Assembly: GCF_014633365.1 (NCBI RefSeq)
Contig: NC_068345.1
Coordinates: 10,362,058-10,426,057 of the forward strand
Reading direction: 5' to 3'
Length of the DNA: 64,000 nucleotides
Source: Diospyros lotus
Lineage: Eukaryota; Streptophyta; Magnoliopsida; Ericales; Ebenaceae
Both the position numbers and the translations under genes were made by a program. The notes under the pieces were generated by a model. The model had not been told where the DNA came from, did no database searches, and was given only the letters and a program-made list of their open reading frames with translations. This document shows positions 54,221-64,000 of this stretch, piece by piece; within the stretch, counting starts at the first letter, position 1, and each line of letters begins with the position of its first letter.

Positions 54221-56100
54221 TGGCCATCTCGACTTCAAACTCCACTCATGTATACGATTAGGTAAGTGAGGAGGTAGCTAAGATTGCATTGAGATATGCT
54301 ACTAATTCGTCTGTGGAAGCAATGAGGAGGAGGTTCTCCCTCTCCAGGACTGAGGATGGGGAAGAAAGGTTCTTTTGCCGACTATGCGGGAAGGAAGAAC
54401 GTGTTTATCACTCAATTCTGGACACCAAGTTTGTCTATATGTACGAGACATTTTTCTCGTGACTATGCCTGCGATTGCCCCTGATCGAGTTCCAAGGCTC
54501 AATTTTGCAAGCGATGAACATTGCCCCCGACACAACTGCACCTAAATAGTTGGGGCTTCATCTGCAGTTTCGAGGCACTGGTCGAGTTTCTTGGTTGTAA
54601 AAGCTAATATGGGGGTCTTCCTCTTCTACTATCATTGGAAGGGGGCCAGCAAGGGCAGTTAGGTCTCCCTAACTGAACGTTCAGGGGAGAAGGTGTTGAA
54701 AATCTTTAGCTCTTCCTATAAGCATTTCAAGGACAGTTTCTTCAAGGTGGCTTCAAAAGAGGACAAGCTCAGCTTTTTCTTAGACACACTTGGGAAGGAG
54801 AAGTATCCCTATGCTAGCAGCCGAAGCCAAACCCCCTTATGGACATGGAATATGAGGGTTTAGATTTGGAGCGCCAAGCCTTGGCGAATTCGTTTGCGTT
54901 CTCTCCCCCACTCGAGTTTGTGAGGCTCGTTGAATTCGGGGTGGATCCTGAAGGCTTATTTGAGTACATGGGTAAGTTGTTGTCATCTCTCTTTATTCGA
55001 TTTTCGTTGTCCGTGGCTCATATTGGTGTTTATTTTTTTACGGTCGGCCAGCACCCAATTTGATGGCAGAGGAAGTTACAAGGCGTTTGGCAGAGAAAAG
55101 CGTTCAACCGCCTTCCGAGGTGGTTGTTGGCAGGAGGAAAGCTATCACTGTGAATTAAAGAGCCTTATCCCTACTCAATCGATTTTTGTGGTTGTTGCTA
55201 TTGACGTTGTCACTTCTTCTCCATCAGATGAGGTAGTTGAGGTTGAGGAGGCTCCTCTACAACTAAAGAGGAGCTGAGTTGCTAACGAACCAAGGCCTTC
55301 GTGGTCGGGTCAAGCTGGGGGTGAGTCAACGCCCTCGAAGTGTCGTCTGAGGTCAAGTTTAAGGGGTTGTGACGATGCTGAGGCCGACCCTAAAGCCTCT
55401 AGAGCCATGACTTCCGGCTGGGAAGGTTTACATGAATCACCTTCTTTCAAAGTTAGATCGAGAAAGGCGTGTTGCCCTAGGGTACCTCGAGCTGTTCCGA
55501 TATATATAGATGCAACTTCTGCACATTGCCGGTGCTACCCAATCGCTGGTGACTGAGGTGAAGCTATGAAAGGATGATGTCGTGGAAGCCAAGAGGAAAC
55601 TGGGGGCTGTGAGGCAACGTGCTAAGAAACCCTGGGAGACCACGCAGAATCGAGTTGAGGATAGATTATTAGCTGAGACAACAGACTTGCATGCCCGAAT
55701 TGCAATGGCTGGTGAGGTGGTTGTGTGCCAGGAATCCATACTCTCGAAGGTGTCCGCGAAAAGGGATGCAACCTGGAAGGATAAAGAGTAGTTGAAAGAA
55801 AGGGTTAGGACACAGGAGGCCAAACGAGATACTGCCCTTCATGAAGCTACTCGTCTAGAAGCCATGCTAAGGGGCTTGAGGAGAGAGTCCCTTGAGCAGT
55901 ATCTTAACGATTTTGGCAAAGCTCTGGCACAAGTTCGGTTGCTCTACCTTGGGACTAATTTTTCGAACAAGGCCCCTTCAAGGAATCGTGGATGGCCGAC
56001 TTGTGAACTCGGCTACAGAAGGCCCGACTGACTAGGGCGAGGCCTTGGAGATGGTGCAAAAGGTGGAAGGTCGGTCGGGGGAGGCTAGAGAGTAGCCTGG
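54221..56100 (+). pseudogene. Tat-element antisense ORF, Transposase_28-like ('putative gypsy type transposon')
   Basis: From ATG 54221 (MAISTSNSTH) pieces give FFCRLCGKEERVY, then LPLIEFQGSILQAMNIAP, a changed WGFI..FEALVEFLG segment, MGVFLFYYHWKG and SYKHFKDSFFKVASKE near 54715-54770. This is the order found in the plant Transposase_28 family, a protein carried by gypsy elements despite its name. A candidate intron (GTAAGTTG at 54969 to about 55052) is followed by MAEEVTRRLAEKS. A coiled-coil tail with breaks runs to about 56030 (ESLEQYLNDFGKALAQVRLLY). There are many stops and frameshifts. No activity is expected. Confidence 0.6.
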
Positions 56101-57100
56101 TGAAGCCCCGATCATTACCCAATTAGATTAGTCTGTTATCGATCACTGGAGTAGCCTTTCTTTTCCTTTTACCTAGTTTCTTCTTTTATCTTATTTGTGT
56201 AAATGGTGTAGGTACTTTGCTTTAGTATTGAATAAAGAAGATATTTTTGGGCATGCTTTAGCTTATGCGCCTTTTCCGCTTCCTCTTGTTTTCTTTGTGG
56301 TTGGCTCTTCAAAATTGAGGTAGACCCGAGGTCCACCCGTCAGGGTAAACTCAGGCACCTAGGGCTAGACCGAAGTCGATCGGCTACCAAGTGAGATATG
56401 AGGTAGTTGTGTTCTATGCTCGGTCCTTCCTGGAAGTCCGAGGGTGGTCGTTTCAATATTGTGTTTCAAATGCTCGCTTGATGCAAAGCCCAAAGTATGT
56501 AGTTATGAAGATGAAGCGGTGTTCTAAAACACAAGGTGTGTCATTTCCCTAGGAGGAGCGTTCATGAAGGTGAGGGGACACTTTCCCACGTGGGGTGCGA
56601 CGCTATCCTAGGGCACGTCTGTTAAGGTATTAATTGCTCAACTACGTGGTTTTACTGTAATGGCAGCTCTTCACCAGCTAGTTATAGGGCATTAATGCCG
56701 AGACACATGGCAGGATCATACATGAAGGTGGATGACGTTCGACCGTTGGATGCTCCCCATAATGCCTATAAAAATGGAGGAATCCCACCTTTGTTCCATG
56801 CATCTTGTAGGTGTCTTTGGCTACTTTCTATTTTCTGGGAAGCCTTGTGGTTTAAGGGGTGAGGATTTTAATTCTAGTCGGGGCCCTGCCAGCCAATGGC
56901 AATGCCTCTTGCGATGGTGTTGTGGGGTTAGTTGGCACACCTACGGCCAAAGTTAAGCATACTTGGGAGAGGGTGATAGTAGAATGGGTGGTTTTGAGCA
57001 AAAGTGATACTAGAATGGGTGGCCTAGGCTCTTTTCTAGTTCACCTCTGTTGCTCCCTCGGCCTCCTGTGGTGATCGACCGCTTCGGGGGAGAGTGACAT
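56101..57100 (+). mobile_element. Tat internal region with a second promoter-like copy
   Basis: 56680-56775 (GGCATTAATGCCGAGACACATGG..., CCGTTGGATG, TATA-like ctataaaaat at 56766-56775) matches 53975-54090 in order. An open frame at 56732-57074 follows with no recognised motif. The rest holds no gene. Confidence 0.45.
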
Positions 57101-58200
57101 CAGAGCGTGTGGTTACATTTCTTGGAACACACCATGCCGCTCTTGCTTCAAAATGGGTGACATTGGCTCTACGTGGTTGCTTCAAAATTGAAAGAATTGC
57201 AAAATTGAGCATGCATGTGCTGAGTGGTTATAAATTCATCGGGTGAGTGTGTTAATCAAATGGCCAAGAATAACTGAGTGGACAAAGGAACACCACATGT
57301 TACCAAAATGGCCACGAGCCCTATGGAAGATTGAGAGGTTCTAATGACCGTAAGCCCTATAGGAGACCAAGAGATGCCAAAATAACTGGTAGGAAGAGAG
57401 CTTCAAAGGAAGAACTGGAAGAAAAGTGAACTCCCAAGGCCCCCTAATTATAGTGATCCAAGAGAACTGAAAAGCACGGGAGTTCGTACACAATAACAAA
57501 AAATCCAAGAATGCAATATTGACAAAGTCAGAAAAATGGGAAGAATAGTGGAAAATTGAACGAGAGACGCATGCAAGATTTTTAAGGCAATATACTATTC
57601 TGCTTGGGTCTTCCGATTAAAAGAGTAGGGAGCAATTGATATGCCCAGCAAATAACAAATAATCCAGACATGGGTCAGACCCAAAAAGCAAATCCAAGTC
57701 AAACCCAAGAAGCAAATCTGGGTTAAGTACACCTAAATGGGCCAAAGCAAAACCCAAAAGTAAAGGCAACAAAGACCAACCAAGCGGAAGATAAGGAAAT
57801 GACCGAGTGGCCACCACTCAGTTATGACTGAGTTGTCACTTGGTCAAGAAGATCATGCAACAAGAGAGGACTCATTAAGTGATGAACAATGATAAAAAAA
57901 ATGAAATGAATTGAACAAAGAGAAAAGCAAAAATCTAAAGAAAGAAAGAAAAAAAGCAACATTGCTTGGCAAATGACTAAGTGGGCACCACTAGGTTATG
58001 ATACCCGATCATTTCCATCCTTCATCCCTGGGAGCCTCTCTTGTAACCAACAGATCCTTTTGGGGCGTTTCTCAAACTGAACTTGGGAGCCTCTTTCCAA
58101 GACCTTCCCTGGGACCCACAAGAATATTCTAAGATTCCATGAAATATGCCAAGAATATGCTCAAAATATGCCACCTGAATAACTTGGGATTGCTGTCACA
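57101..58200. other. uncharacterised repeat-like DNA
   Basis: No gene is supported. The segment has short repeated words (AAGCAAATC, ACTGAGTGG / GACTAAGTGG) and no clear ends. It probably belongs to the LTR-like sequence that follows. Confidence 0.35.
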
Positions 58201-58870
58201 CGTCCCCTGTTCCCTTCTCTATAAATAAGAGGAGCACCTTCTCTCTCAGGTACTCTCACTCTACCACTCTACCTCTAGTTCTTGCACTTAAGCAACCAAA
58301 GACTAACTTAAGTATCAGAGAGTTTGTGCGAGGACATCCACCTGCAACCCTAACAGGTTGTTTGTCTTAACACTAATAGGATTCTCGATCATCAGGAGCC
58401 TTTCGTTCATCAAAGGTCTCTCTGTCATCAGGACCTCTAGTTCATCAGAGGTCTCTCATCCATAAGGAGGCTCTCGTTCATCAGAGGTCTCTCATCCATC
58501 AAGAGGCTTTCGTTCATCAGAGGTCTCTCATCCATCAACAACCACTTGATCACCAGAGGTCATCCATTCATCAAGTCTCTTGATCATTGCAACAAGACCC
58601 CCAAGTCTCCTAATCATCATTGAGCAGGAATATCAAGATCACATTTTTGCACTATAAATTCATTGTTATATTTTAGCAACAATAAGAGGTTTTCAAGAGA
58701 TTGTACATCATTCTCCTTACTGCTCTGTTGATTTTCAGTGATTTGGGATCTTATGCATGCAATTTGTCTTTTATTGGGGTTTTGATCAATTTCCCATTAT
58801 TATTGTTACTTGGATACAACAATAGAATTTAGATGTTAAGGAATCATCTTCAAGCTATCAAGGAATTTTA
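58201..58870 (+). mobile_element. LTR-like promoter and leader with a 36-bp tandem repeat
   Basis: A TATA box (tctataaataagagg, near 58220) is followed by a CT-rich leader and about four units of a 36-bp repeat (TTCATCAGAGGTCTCTCATCC...) at 58398-58560. The layout is that of a gypsy LTR, but no ends, target duplication or partner LTR were found. Confidence 0.4.
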
Positions 58871-59844
58871 AAAGAGAAGATAATCAGAGGGCACAGGGTA
58901 TTCCTTGCACAAACCCTTCGATGTTTAAGTCAAACTCGCTGAAAATTAGAAGAACTTATAGAGAGTTTTGTGTGGTATTTTTCACATACCTAAAGCAAAG
59001 AAGTTACCTTCTATTTATAAAGGTGGTGTGTGATAGGTGGCAGAGTATCTGGTCATCTCGGGATTAGCTTTTCAAACTTTTAATGTTCGCTTTAGGAATA
59101 CCACGTGGAAGAAGTATCCTAGGGGATGAATTTTCACATTCCGACCAAAAAGGGTCTCCTAGGAAAGTTTGACTTCTGGACTTCTGCCAAGAGGGTCTCT
59201 CAAAGACCTACATGTCTCCTGGGCCCTTTGTGCCTTTCCCTCTTTGTTTTATCCATTGTATTTGGGGTTTTTTTTTTTCTTTCAAAAATGGGCCTTGGTT
59301 CAATCATGGGCCTTAACCCATTACACATCAATAGTAATGGCAACAATGGCTCTCTCTTTCTCTATCCCTTATCAAACCCATCTATTACTAGATTATTCCC
59401 AACAAAGGCTAGGTCTCATCATAATGATTATTAGGGATGAACCCATCACTAGGTTGTTGGAAGGAACCCAATGATCTAGATTCCTCCCATTAATTATCTT
59501 TCTTCAAGTTACTCTATTTGAACTTCCAACTATTCAAAGGACAAAAATCCTTAAAACCACAAAAAGAACTCCAAAGCAAAATCTTTGTTCCTTTTCATGC
59601 AAAAATCCACTATTAAAAGTCCACTCTTTTGATTTCACAAACTCCCAATAGAAGACACCAATCAAGTTCTTAAGTAATTTGTTAATCCCAATGTGTTATC
59701 TTCCAGCAATTTCAATTATGATATGGATTCCTTCAATAACCTAAATCATCCAATAAATAGCATAACCAAGTTTTGGTTTTCTTCACTGTGCAAGGAACCC
59801 AGATGAAATCTCAATTCTCTTCCTTCCTCTCTTGTTTTCTCTCA

Positions 59845-59850
<6 letters not shown>

Positions 59851-59888
<38 letters not shown>
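59851..59888 (+). repeat. (CT)n microsatellite
   Basis: About 19 uninterrupted CT units in a pyrimidine-rich stretch. Confidence 0.9.
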
Positions 59889-59891
<3 letters not shown>

Positions 59892-60826
59892 TTTCTCACT
59901 TTCTTTCCTCCTTTCAATTTTCTTATCATTGGGAACCTTAGTGATGGTTGGGGTTTCATTTGTTGAACCCCAACATTGTTGACTGCCACTAGTAATATCA
60001 TTTTAAATGAGATAGGAAAGAGAAAGAGAGGTGAGATAAGAGAGAAATTTGTGTAGAATGGTCATTTTATCTTGTTTTCTTAATAACAAATGAGGACTTT
60101 GTAATTTTTTTAAAAAGAGAGGAGGTTCTATCAATTATAACAAGGAAGGTTTGTGTAACTTACCCAATATAATTTAAACACGTGTAGTGTCTCGCCCCAA
60201 TTTCGGAGGCTGTGACTGGTACTACCCCCTAAGAAGTCGTAGACTCCAATAGGGAATAACACGTTTTACAATATATCGTTTACCATCTATTATTTTAAAC
60301 ATTCCAAATTACCATAACTTTTATTTCAGAATTTAAGTGCCTATTGGCTCGAAGTCATTATCTGGTTACATTGTTCAAAATTAATTTGAACATAAAAGAA
60401 AGGAACATTAATTTTTCCATACACAAGCCCAGTAAAGTATGGTGAACGTGTTATAGCCTGGAGTGTGTATATGCAGTTAGAATCACCTACCACAAATCTG
60501 AGAATGTTAAAGGATAAATCTACCACTGACTTAGTAAGGAGTAAAGAGCATTATATTGGGGGAAGGGGGCGCTATAGAATCAATGCATCAAAAATAAATC
60601 ATTATGCCATGTCATGTCAAGTAGTAATTAAGACAATTTAAAAGATGATGAATAAACACACGCATTTAAGAGGAAACAAGTTAGAACCAAAATTTTCATA
60701 TTCAATTATCATAAGGGCGGAACGATCTCACTCACAAATTATACTTTGGAATAACCATTCTCGCCTGTGTTTGAGCATGATGGCGAAAGCTCTCACACTA
60801 ACAAGGGCGAACCAACTCTCACCCTT

Positions 60827-60854
60827 ATGTATACATGGTGCACCATGTATACAT
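60827..60854. repeat. perfect 28-bp palindrome
   Basis: ATGTATACATGGTG followed directly by its reverse complement CACCATGTATACAT, with no spacer and no mismatch. It ends at the base where rpoC2 similarity starts. Confidence 0.95.
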
Positions 60855-61255
60855 GGCATCTTGATACCACCAAGAATAGGAAAAATAAATTCCAAAACAT
60901 CTAAAAAATTGAAAAATTGGATCTATGTCCAACGGATTACACCCACCAAGAAAAAGTATTTTGTTTTGGTTCGACTGGTAGTCATGTATGAAATAGCAGA
61001 TGGTATAAATTTAGCAACACTTTTCCCTCCGGATCTACTGCAGGAAAGGGATAATGTGCAACTTCAAGTTGTCAATTATATCCTTTATGGAAACGGCAAA
61101 TCAATTCGGGGAATTTTTTACACAAGTATTCAATTAGTTCGGATTTGTTTAGTATTGAATTGAGACCAAGACAAAAAAAAGTTCTTCTATTGAAGAGGCC
61201 CATGCTTCCTTTGTTGAAATAAGGACAAATAGTTTGATTCGAGATTCCCTAAGAA
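60855..61255 (+). pseudogene. rpoC2: nuclear plastid-DNA insertion: fragment of rpoC2
   Basis: rpoC2 encodes the beta'' subunit of the plastid-encoded RNA polymerase. The frame reads [69 protein letters not shown] and [11 protein letters not shown], then a stop, then KKSSSIEEAHASFVEIRTN and LIRDSLR. This is an internal piece of the long plastid protein, about 130 of roughly 1400 codons. The stop near 61160 is TGA where the plastid protein has Trp. It starts at the palindrome and stops near 61255, with no flanking plastid genes. Scattered substitutions indicate an old transfer; it cannot function. Confidence 0.85.
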
Positions 61256-61450
61256 GAAATGTCAGTGTACTAGCTATTTGTATCAATATGCATAAATCAA
61301 GACAACATGGATTATACTTTTCCAATTGCAAATGAAAGGAAATGGAATCAGATATAAGTGTCAACATGCACAAATTAGGTAACATGGATTCTATTTTTCT
61401 CAAATGCAATTTAAAGAAATGTCATCAAATTGGGTTTGATTTAGCTACCA
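61256..61450. other. spacer with a short duplicated segment
   Basis: AT-rich. ATGCATAAATCAAGACAACATGGATTRTA near 61289 and ATGCACAAATTAGGTAACATGGATTCTA near 61368 are diverged tandem copies about 79 bp apart. No gene. Confidence 0.45.
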
Positions 61451-61467
61451 TATTAAAATAAGAATTG

Positions 61468-61641
61468 ATAGAGGCAGAGGCAGACCTAAGAAGACTTTGA
61501 GGGAGACATTAAAGTTTGATATAAAGTGTATGAATCTCAATGAAGATATGACAAAAGATAGAAATACATGAAAGTCTAGAATTCATGTAACCGACCCTAT
61601 ATAGTGGGATAAAGACTGGATATGTTATTGTTGTTGTTGTT
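61468..61641 (+). mobile_element. 5'-truncated RTE-type LINE 3' end with (TTG)n tail
   Basis: It lies between perfect 17-bp direct repeats TATTAAAATAAGAATTG (61451-61467 and 61642-61658), the target duplication. It reads RGRGRPKKTLRET..., then NT*KSRIHVTDP, the last coding part of plant LINE polymerases, and ends in a (TTG)n tail at 61627-61640 as in RTE-clade elements. Only 174 bp was copied. A TGA replaces the expected Trp before KSRIH. Confidence 0.88.
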
Positions 61642-61658
61642 TATTAAAATAAGAATTG

Positions 61659-62450
61659 GGTAACCATTGAATTTGATTAACCAAGGATAATATACATCTA
61701 TTTAAAAAGTAATTAACCCAAGGATGTGATAAGCTAATCTAAATAAATCAAAAGTTAGAGAAAAAGGAATATCATATGCTAATCTCAATAAAATGTATTA
61801 AATTAGAAATTGGATAACGTTGAAATGGACTATCCCAATTATCTTTTATCAATTTGGGCATTAAATAAATCTGGATTGAATGAGATTAGAAATTGAATAA
61901 CCATTGCTATCCCAATTATCCTTTGTCAATTTGGGATTTCAATAAATTTAGAATAACCTGGAGCACATCAGGTGATTCAAAGCCACGAACCGAAATGGAG
62001 CAAAGGTGATTCAAAGCCACGAACCAAGATACCAACAATATTGGCCATGGCGACACCCCATCCCAGAATTAAAAATCGACGGAGATGGCGGCACAAGGCT
62101 GTTCTTACCTACGATTCTCGGCCACCCACAGCACCGAAGAAGAAGTCAAGCGAGAGAGAGAGAATTGAAGATCGCAAAAGAGAGAGAGAGAGAGAGAGAG
62201 AGGGAAAAGAGAGGGTCGGCTGAAGCCGAAGACGTATAAATCCGCACGGGGGAGTTGTCATCGCTGCCATGGAAGGAAAGGGTGCCTGACTAAAGCAATC
62301 TCGGCATGGTGACCGTGAATGGAGGATGAGAAGAAGGAAAGCTTGATCCACGCCTCTAAGGAATGAATCGGCGGTCGTTGCAGAGAAGAGGGAGGGAGCT
62401 TGGACCCTTATTGGCTCTCTTTGCCACATGGACTTAGGCTCCCCTTGGGC
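61659..62450. other. spacer with small duplications and a GA microsatellite
   Basis: Two diverged copies of CTATCCCAATTATC...CAATTTGGG lie near 61830 and 61909. A 34-bp tandem copy (GGTGATTCAAAGCCACGAACC) is at 61971-62027, and a GA run at 62180-62201. A minus-strand open frame (62429-62109) is Ser/Leu-rich because of the GA run; no gene is supported, although the GC content is higher than around it. Confidence 0.4.
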
Positions 62451-63219
62451 CTTCTAAAGAATAAGGTCCAGAAGTCGGGCCTACACGTAGGGTTAGATTG
62501 GGCAGGGCATGTAAATGTCCTTTAATCAGGGTCAGTTCTATTCCTCGGCATGACTAGTCAAAGGCTGTTAACCTTGTTTTAATAGCAATTAGGAGTTCTA
62601 GGAGACAATATCATTATCTTTCTCTCTTTCAAACCTACGAATCTCATAACAGACGACCACATGAGAAAACAAATATCACACTACTCAAATTTGAAACTTC
62701 AGTTCTCAATACAAAAGTCATTCCCACAAAACTATCATTTTCTATAGTTATCTTTATTTATTAATATTACGAAATTGAATTAAAAACAAATCAACAATCA
62801 AACCAATTAACCATACACAAATATAAAATTTAACGTCAAAAACTCAAATTGAAAAAAATTAAGTATAAAATAAATAAAATATCACTAACCAAATATAGGT
62901 AATACAAAAGTAATATTGACACACACACTCTGTGTTTTATTTCATGTGACCTGATCATTTATTTATTGACTTAAAATTATATGTAGATAAATACAAGAAA
63001 TCATATCCTGATTAAAAGATGATGTATGAGGATATTCCTTCAGATAAAATAAATCTCACATATAATCGAATTTGATAAGATGATAATCGTAGTAAAATTC
63101 GAAAATAAATTCACGGTCAAATTAAGAAACTCAATCACAAATAAATAAAGATTTTGACTCATAATTATCAGAGCTAATATATGCATCTAATTATTTTTTT
63201 TATCATCATTGTATATAGG

Positions 63220-63266
63220 ATATATATTTACCTAATTATTTGTTATATGTTTAGGTAAATATATAT
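63220..63266. repeat. perfect 16-bp inverted repeat with 15-base loop
   Basis: ATATATATTTACCTAA (63220-63235) and TTAGGTAAATATATAT (63251-63266) are exact reverse complements. It may be a MITE remnant or a simple hairpin. Confidence 0.85.
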
Positions 63267-63627
63267 TACCTATTGGTCTATGTCTGTGTGATAGAAGTTG
63301 TTTACCCACTATGTATGACTTATTTTATTAAGAAACATTTTTTTTTTTTAAAAAAAAAGATGTCTTTGGCTCCTAAAGCATCAATTCGCTCTATATTAGT
63401 TTCCATTCACACACTAAGTACAAGAGGCCAATGAATATTTCACCCAATTCAACTGTTAAAATTTAATCCAAAATTTGACCAAATATTACGGTACATAATT
63501 AACCATTTCAAGTCTATATCAACTAAACTATTTTATATATTCATCTGTAGTTTTTATTCATACTGTGGACCTTGCTTTTATTGCAGGGAAAGAAGCAAAG
63601 GGTGAAGTGTTAAGGTGCCTCCCTTCC

Positions 63628-63695
63628 GAATTAAAATTATTTTATTTCTTTTTCATTACACCAATTGGTGTTAAATTTAGACTGGATATTTTTAT
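63628..63695 (+). repeat. copy of the receptor-kinase upstream segment 6677-6744
   Basis: GAATTAAAATTATTTTATTT... to GGATATT agrees with 6677-6744 at roughly 63 of 68 positions by eye, in the same orientation. Similarity stops abruptly on both sides. Confidence 0.8.
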
Positions 63696-64000
63696 TAGCC
63701 AATCACAAAAAAATAATTATATTGTTATCTAAACAATAATTATATTTATATTATTATATTTATTGGTCAGTAATATAATTATAATACCGGATATAATATT
63801 ATATTTTAACCAACAATACAGTGATATTAATATAAAATATAATACAGTGTAAAGGAAAATAAATGCACAATAATATATAAGAATAAATTAGATTAGTGCA
63901 AGAATGAAAAAATCGAGACATGTGTGATACATAATTATCTTAAAATAAATTCGTCGCATCACTGAAAGTATTAGAGGTTAGTTGGCGTATGTTTTCTAAC

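Larger units (their letters stand above)
58871..60854. other. uncharacterised DNA with a CT microsatellite
   Basis: No gene is supported. A TATA-like motif on the minus strand near 59014-59020 and a TGTCTCGCCCC start near 60190 suggest remnants of LTR elements. A (CT)n run is at 59851-59888. A 28-bp palindrome closes the segment. Confidence 0.35.
62451..64000. other. AT-rich flank
   Basis: No coding region is supported. It holds a perfect 16-bp inverted repeat at 63220-63235 / 63251-63266 and a 68-bp copy (63628-63695) of sequence found upstream of the receptor kinase. Confidence 0.4.

Noticed and set aside
60645..60826. Upstream part of the rpoC2 open frame as plastid sequence
   Set aside because: The residues before the palindrome do not resemble rpoC2; they are open only by chance and probably belong to an older repeat.
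62109..62429. 106-codon minus-strand open frame as a gene
   Set aside because: The Ser/Leu-rich end is produced by the GA microsatellite and no family is recognised.

Overview
This is plant nuclear DNA, most likely from a dicot with a repeat-rich genome; the species cannot be fixed from the sequence. The evidence is an LRR receptor-kinase gene with GT-AG introns, a cytokinin-activating LOG retrocopy, a piece of plastid rpoC2, and a dense layer of plant transposable elements (Ty3/gypsy, Ty1/copia including a Sirevirus, CACTA, hAT, Helitron, RTE-type LINE). The background is AT-rich. No tRNA, rRNA or CRISPR array was seen, and no gene is intact over its whole length.

Layout. 1-650: intronless, broken LOG copy on the minus strand. 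965-5532: remnant of a Tat-like gypsy LTR carrying a gypsy solo LTR (1375-3958, target duplication GTTGT), followed by a small CACTA element (4229-5529, duplication GTA). 5533-6970: upstream region of the receptor kinase, with a GA repeat and a G14-C-G18 tract. 6971-14264: LRR-XII type non-RD receptor kinase in four exons, with one premature TGA in exon 1 and a gag-only copia element in intron 2. 14752-24762: a stack of insertions. A minus-strand copia LTR is split by a gypsy-type solo LTR, which is split by a hAT element, which is split by a CACTA element, which holds both a gypsy solo LTR and a Helitron; target sites can be read at every junction inside the copia LTR. 24763-32439: a copia RNase H fragment, then a decayed Sirevirus with its 3' LTR. 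32441-51830: gypsy LTRs, including a gag-only minus-strand element (35871-51830) whose right LTR was split by a young element without recognisable genes (42332-50995, duplication TTTTC). 51836-57100: Tat-lineage internal DNA with decayed antisense ORFs and two related promoters. 57100-64000: LTR-like and AT-rich DNA, an rpoC2 fragment and a 5'-truncated LINE with a 17-bp target duplication.

The genes do not form a pathway. The receptor kinase is the only locus of likely host relevance: it has a signal peptide, LRR ectodomain, membrane span and non-RD kinase typical of immune receptors, but W171 is a stop codon. Disruption by TGG to TGA recurs in unrelated sequences here (LOG copy, receptor kinase, Sirevirus integrase, rpoC2 fragment, LINE), which fits cytosine deamination in methylated DNA.

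The least expected signal is a splice-donor/acceptor pair shared by several diverged gypsy LTRs downstream of their TATA boxes, suggesting an intron in the transcribed leader. Coordinates of element ends come from reading target duplications and TG..CA ends by eye; similarities quoted are visual, not computed.
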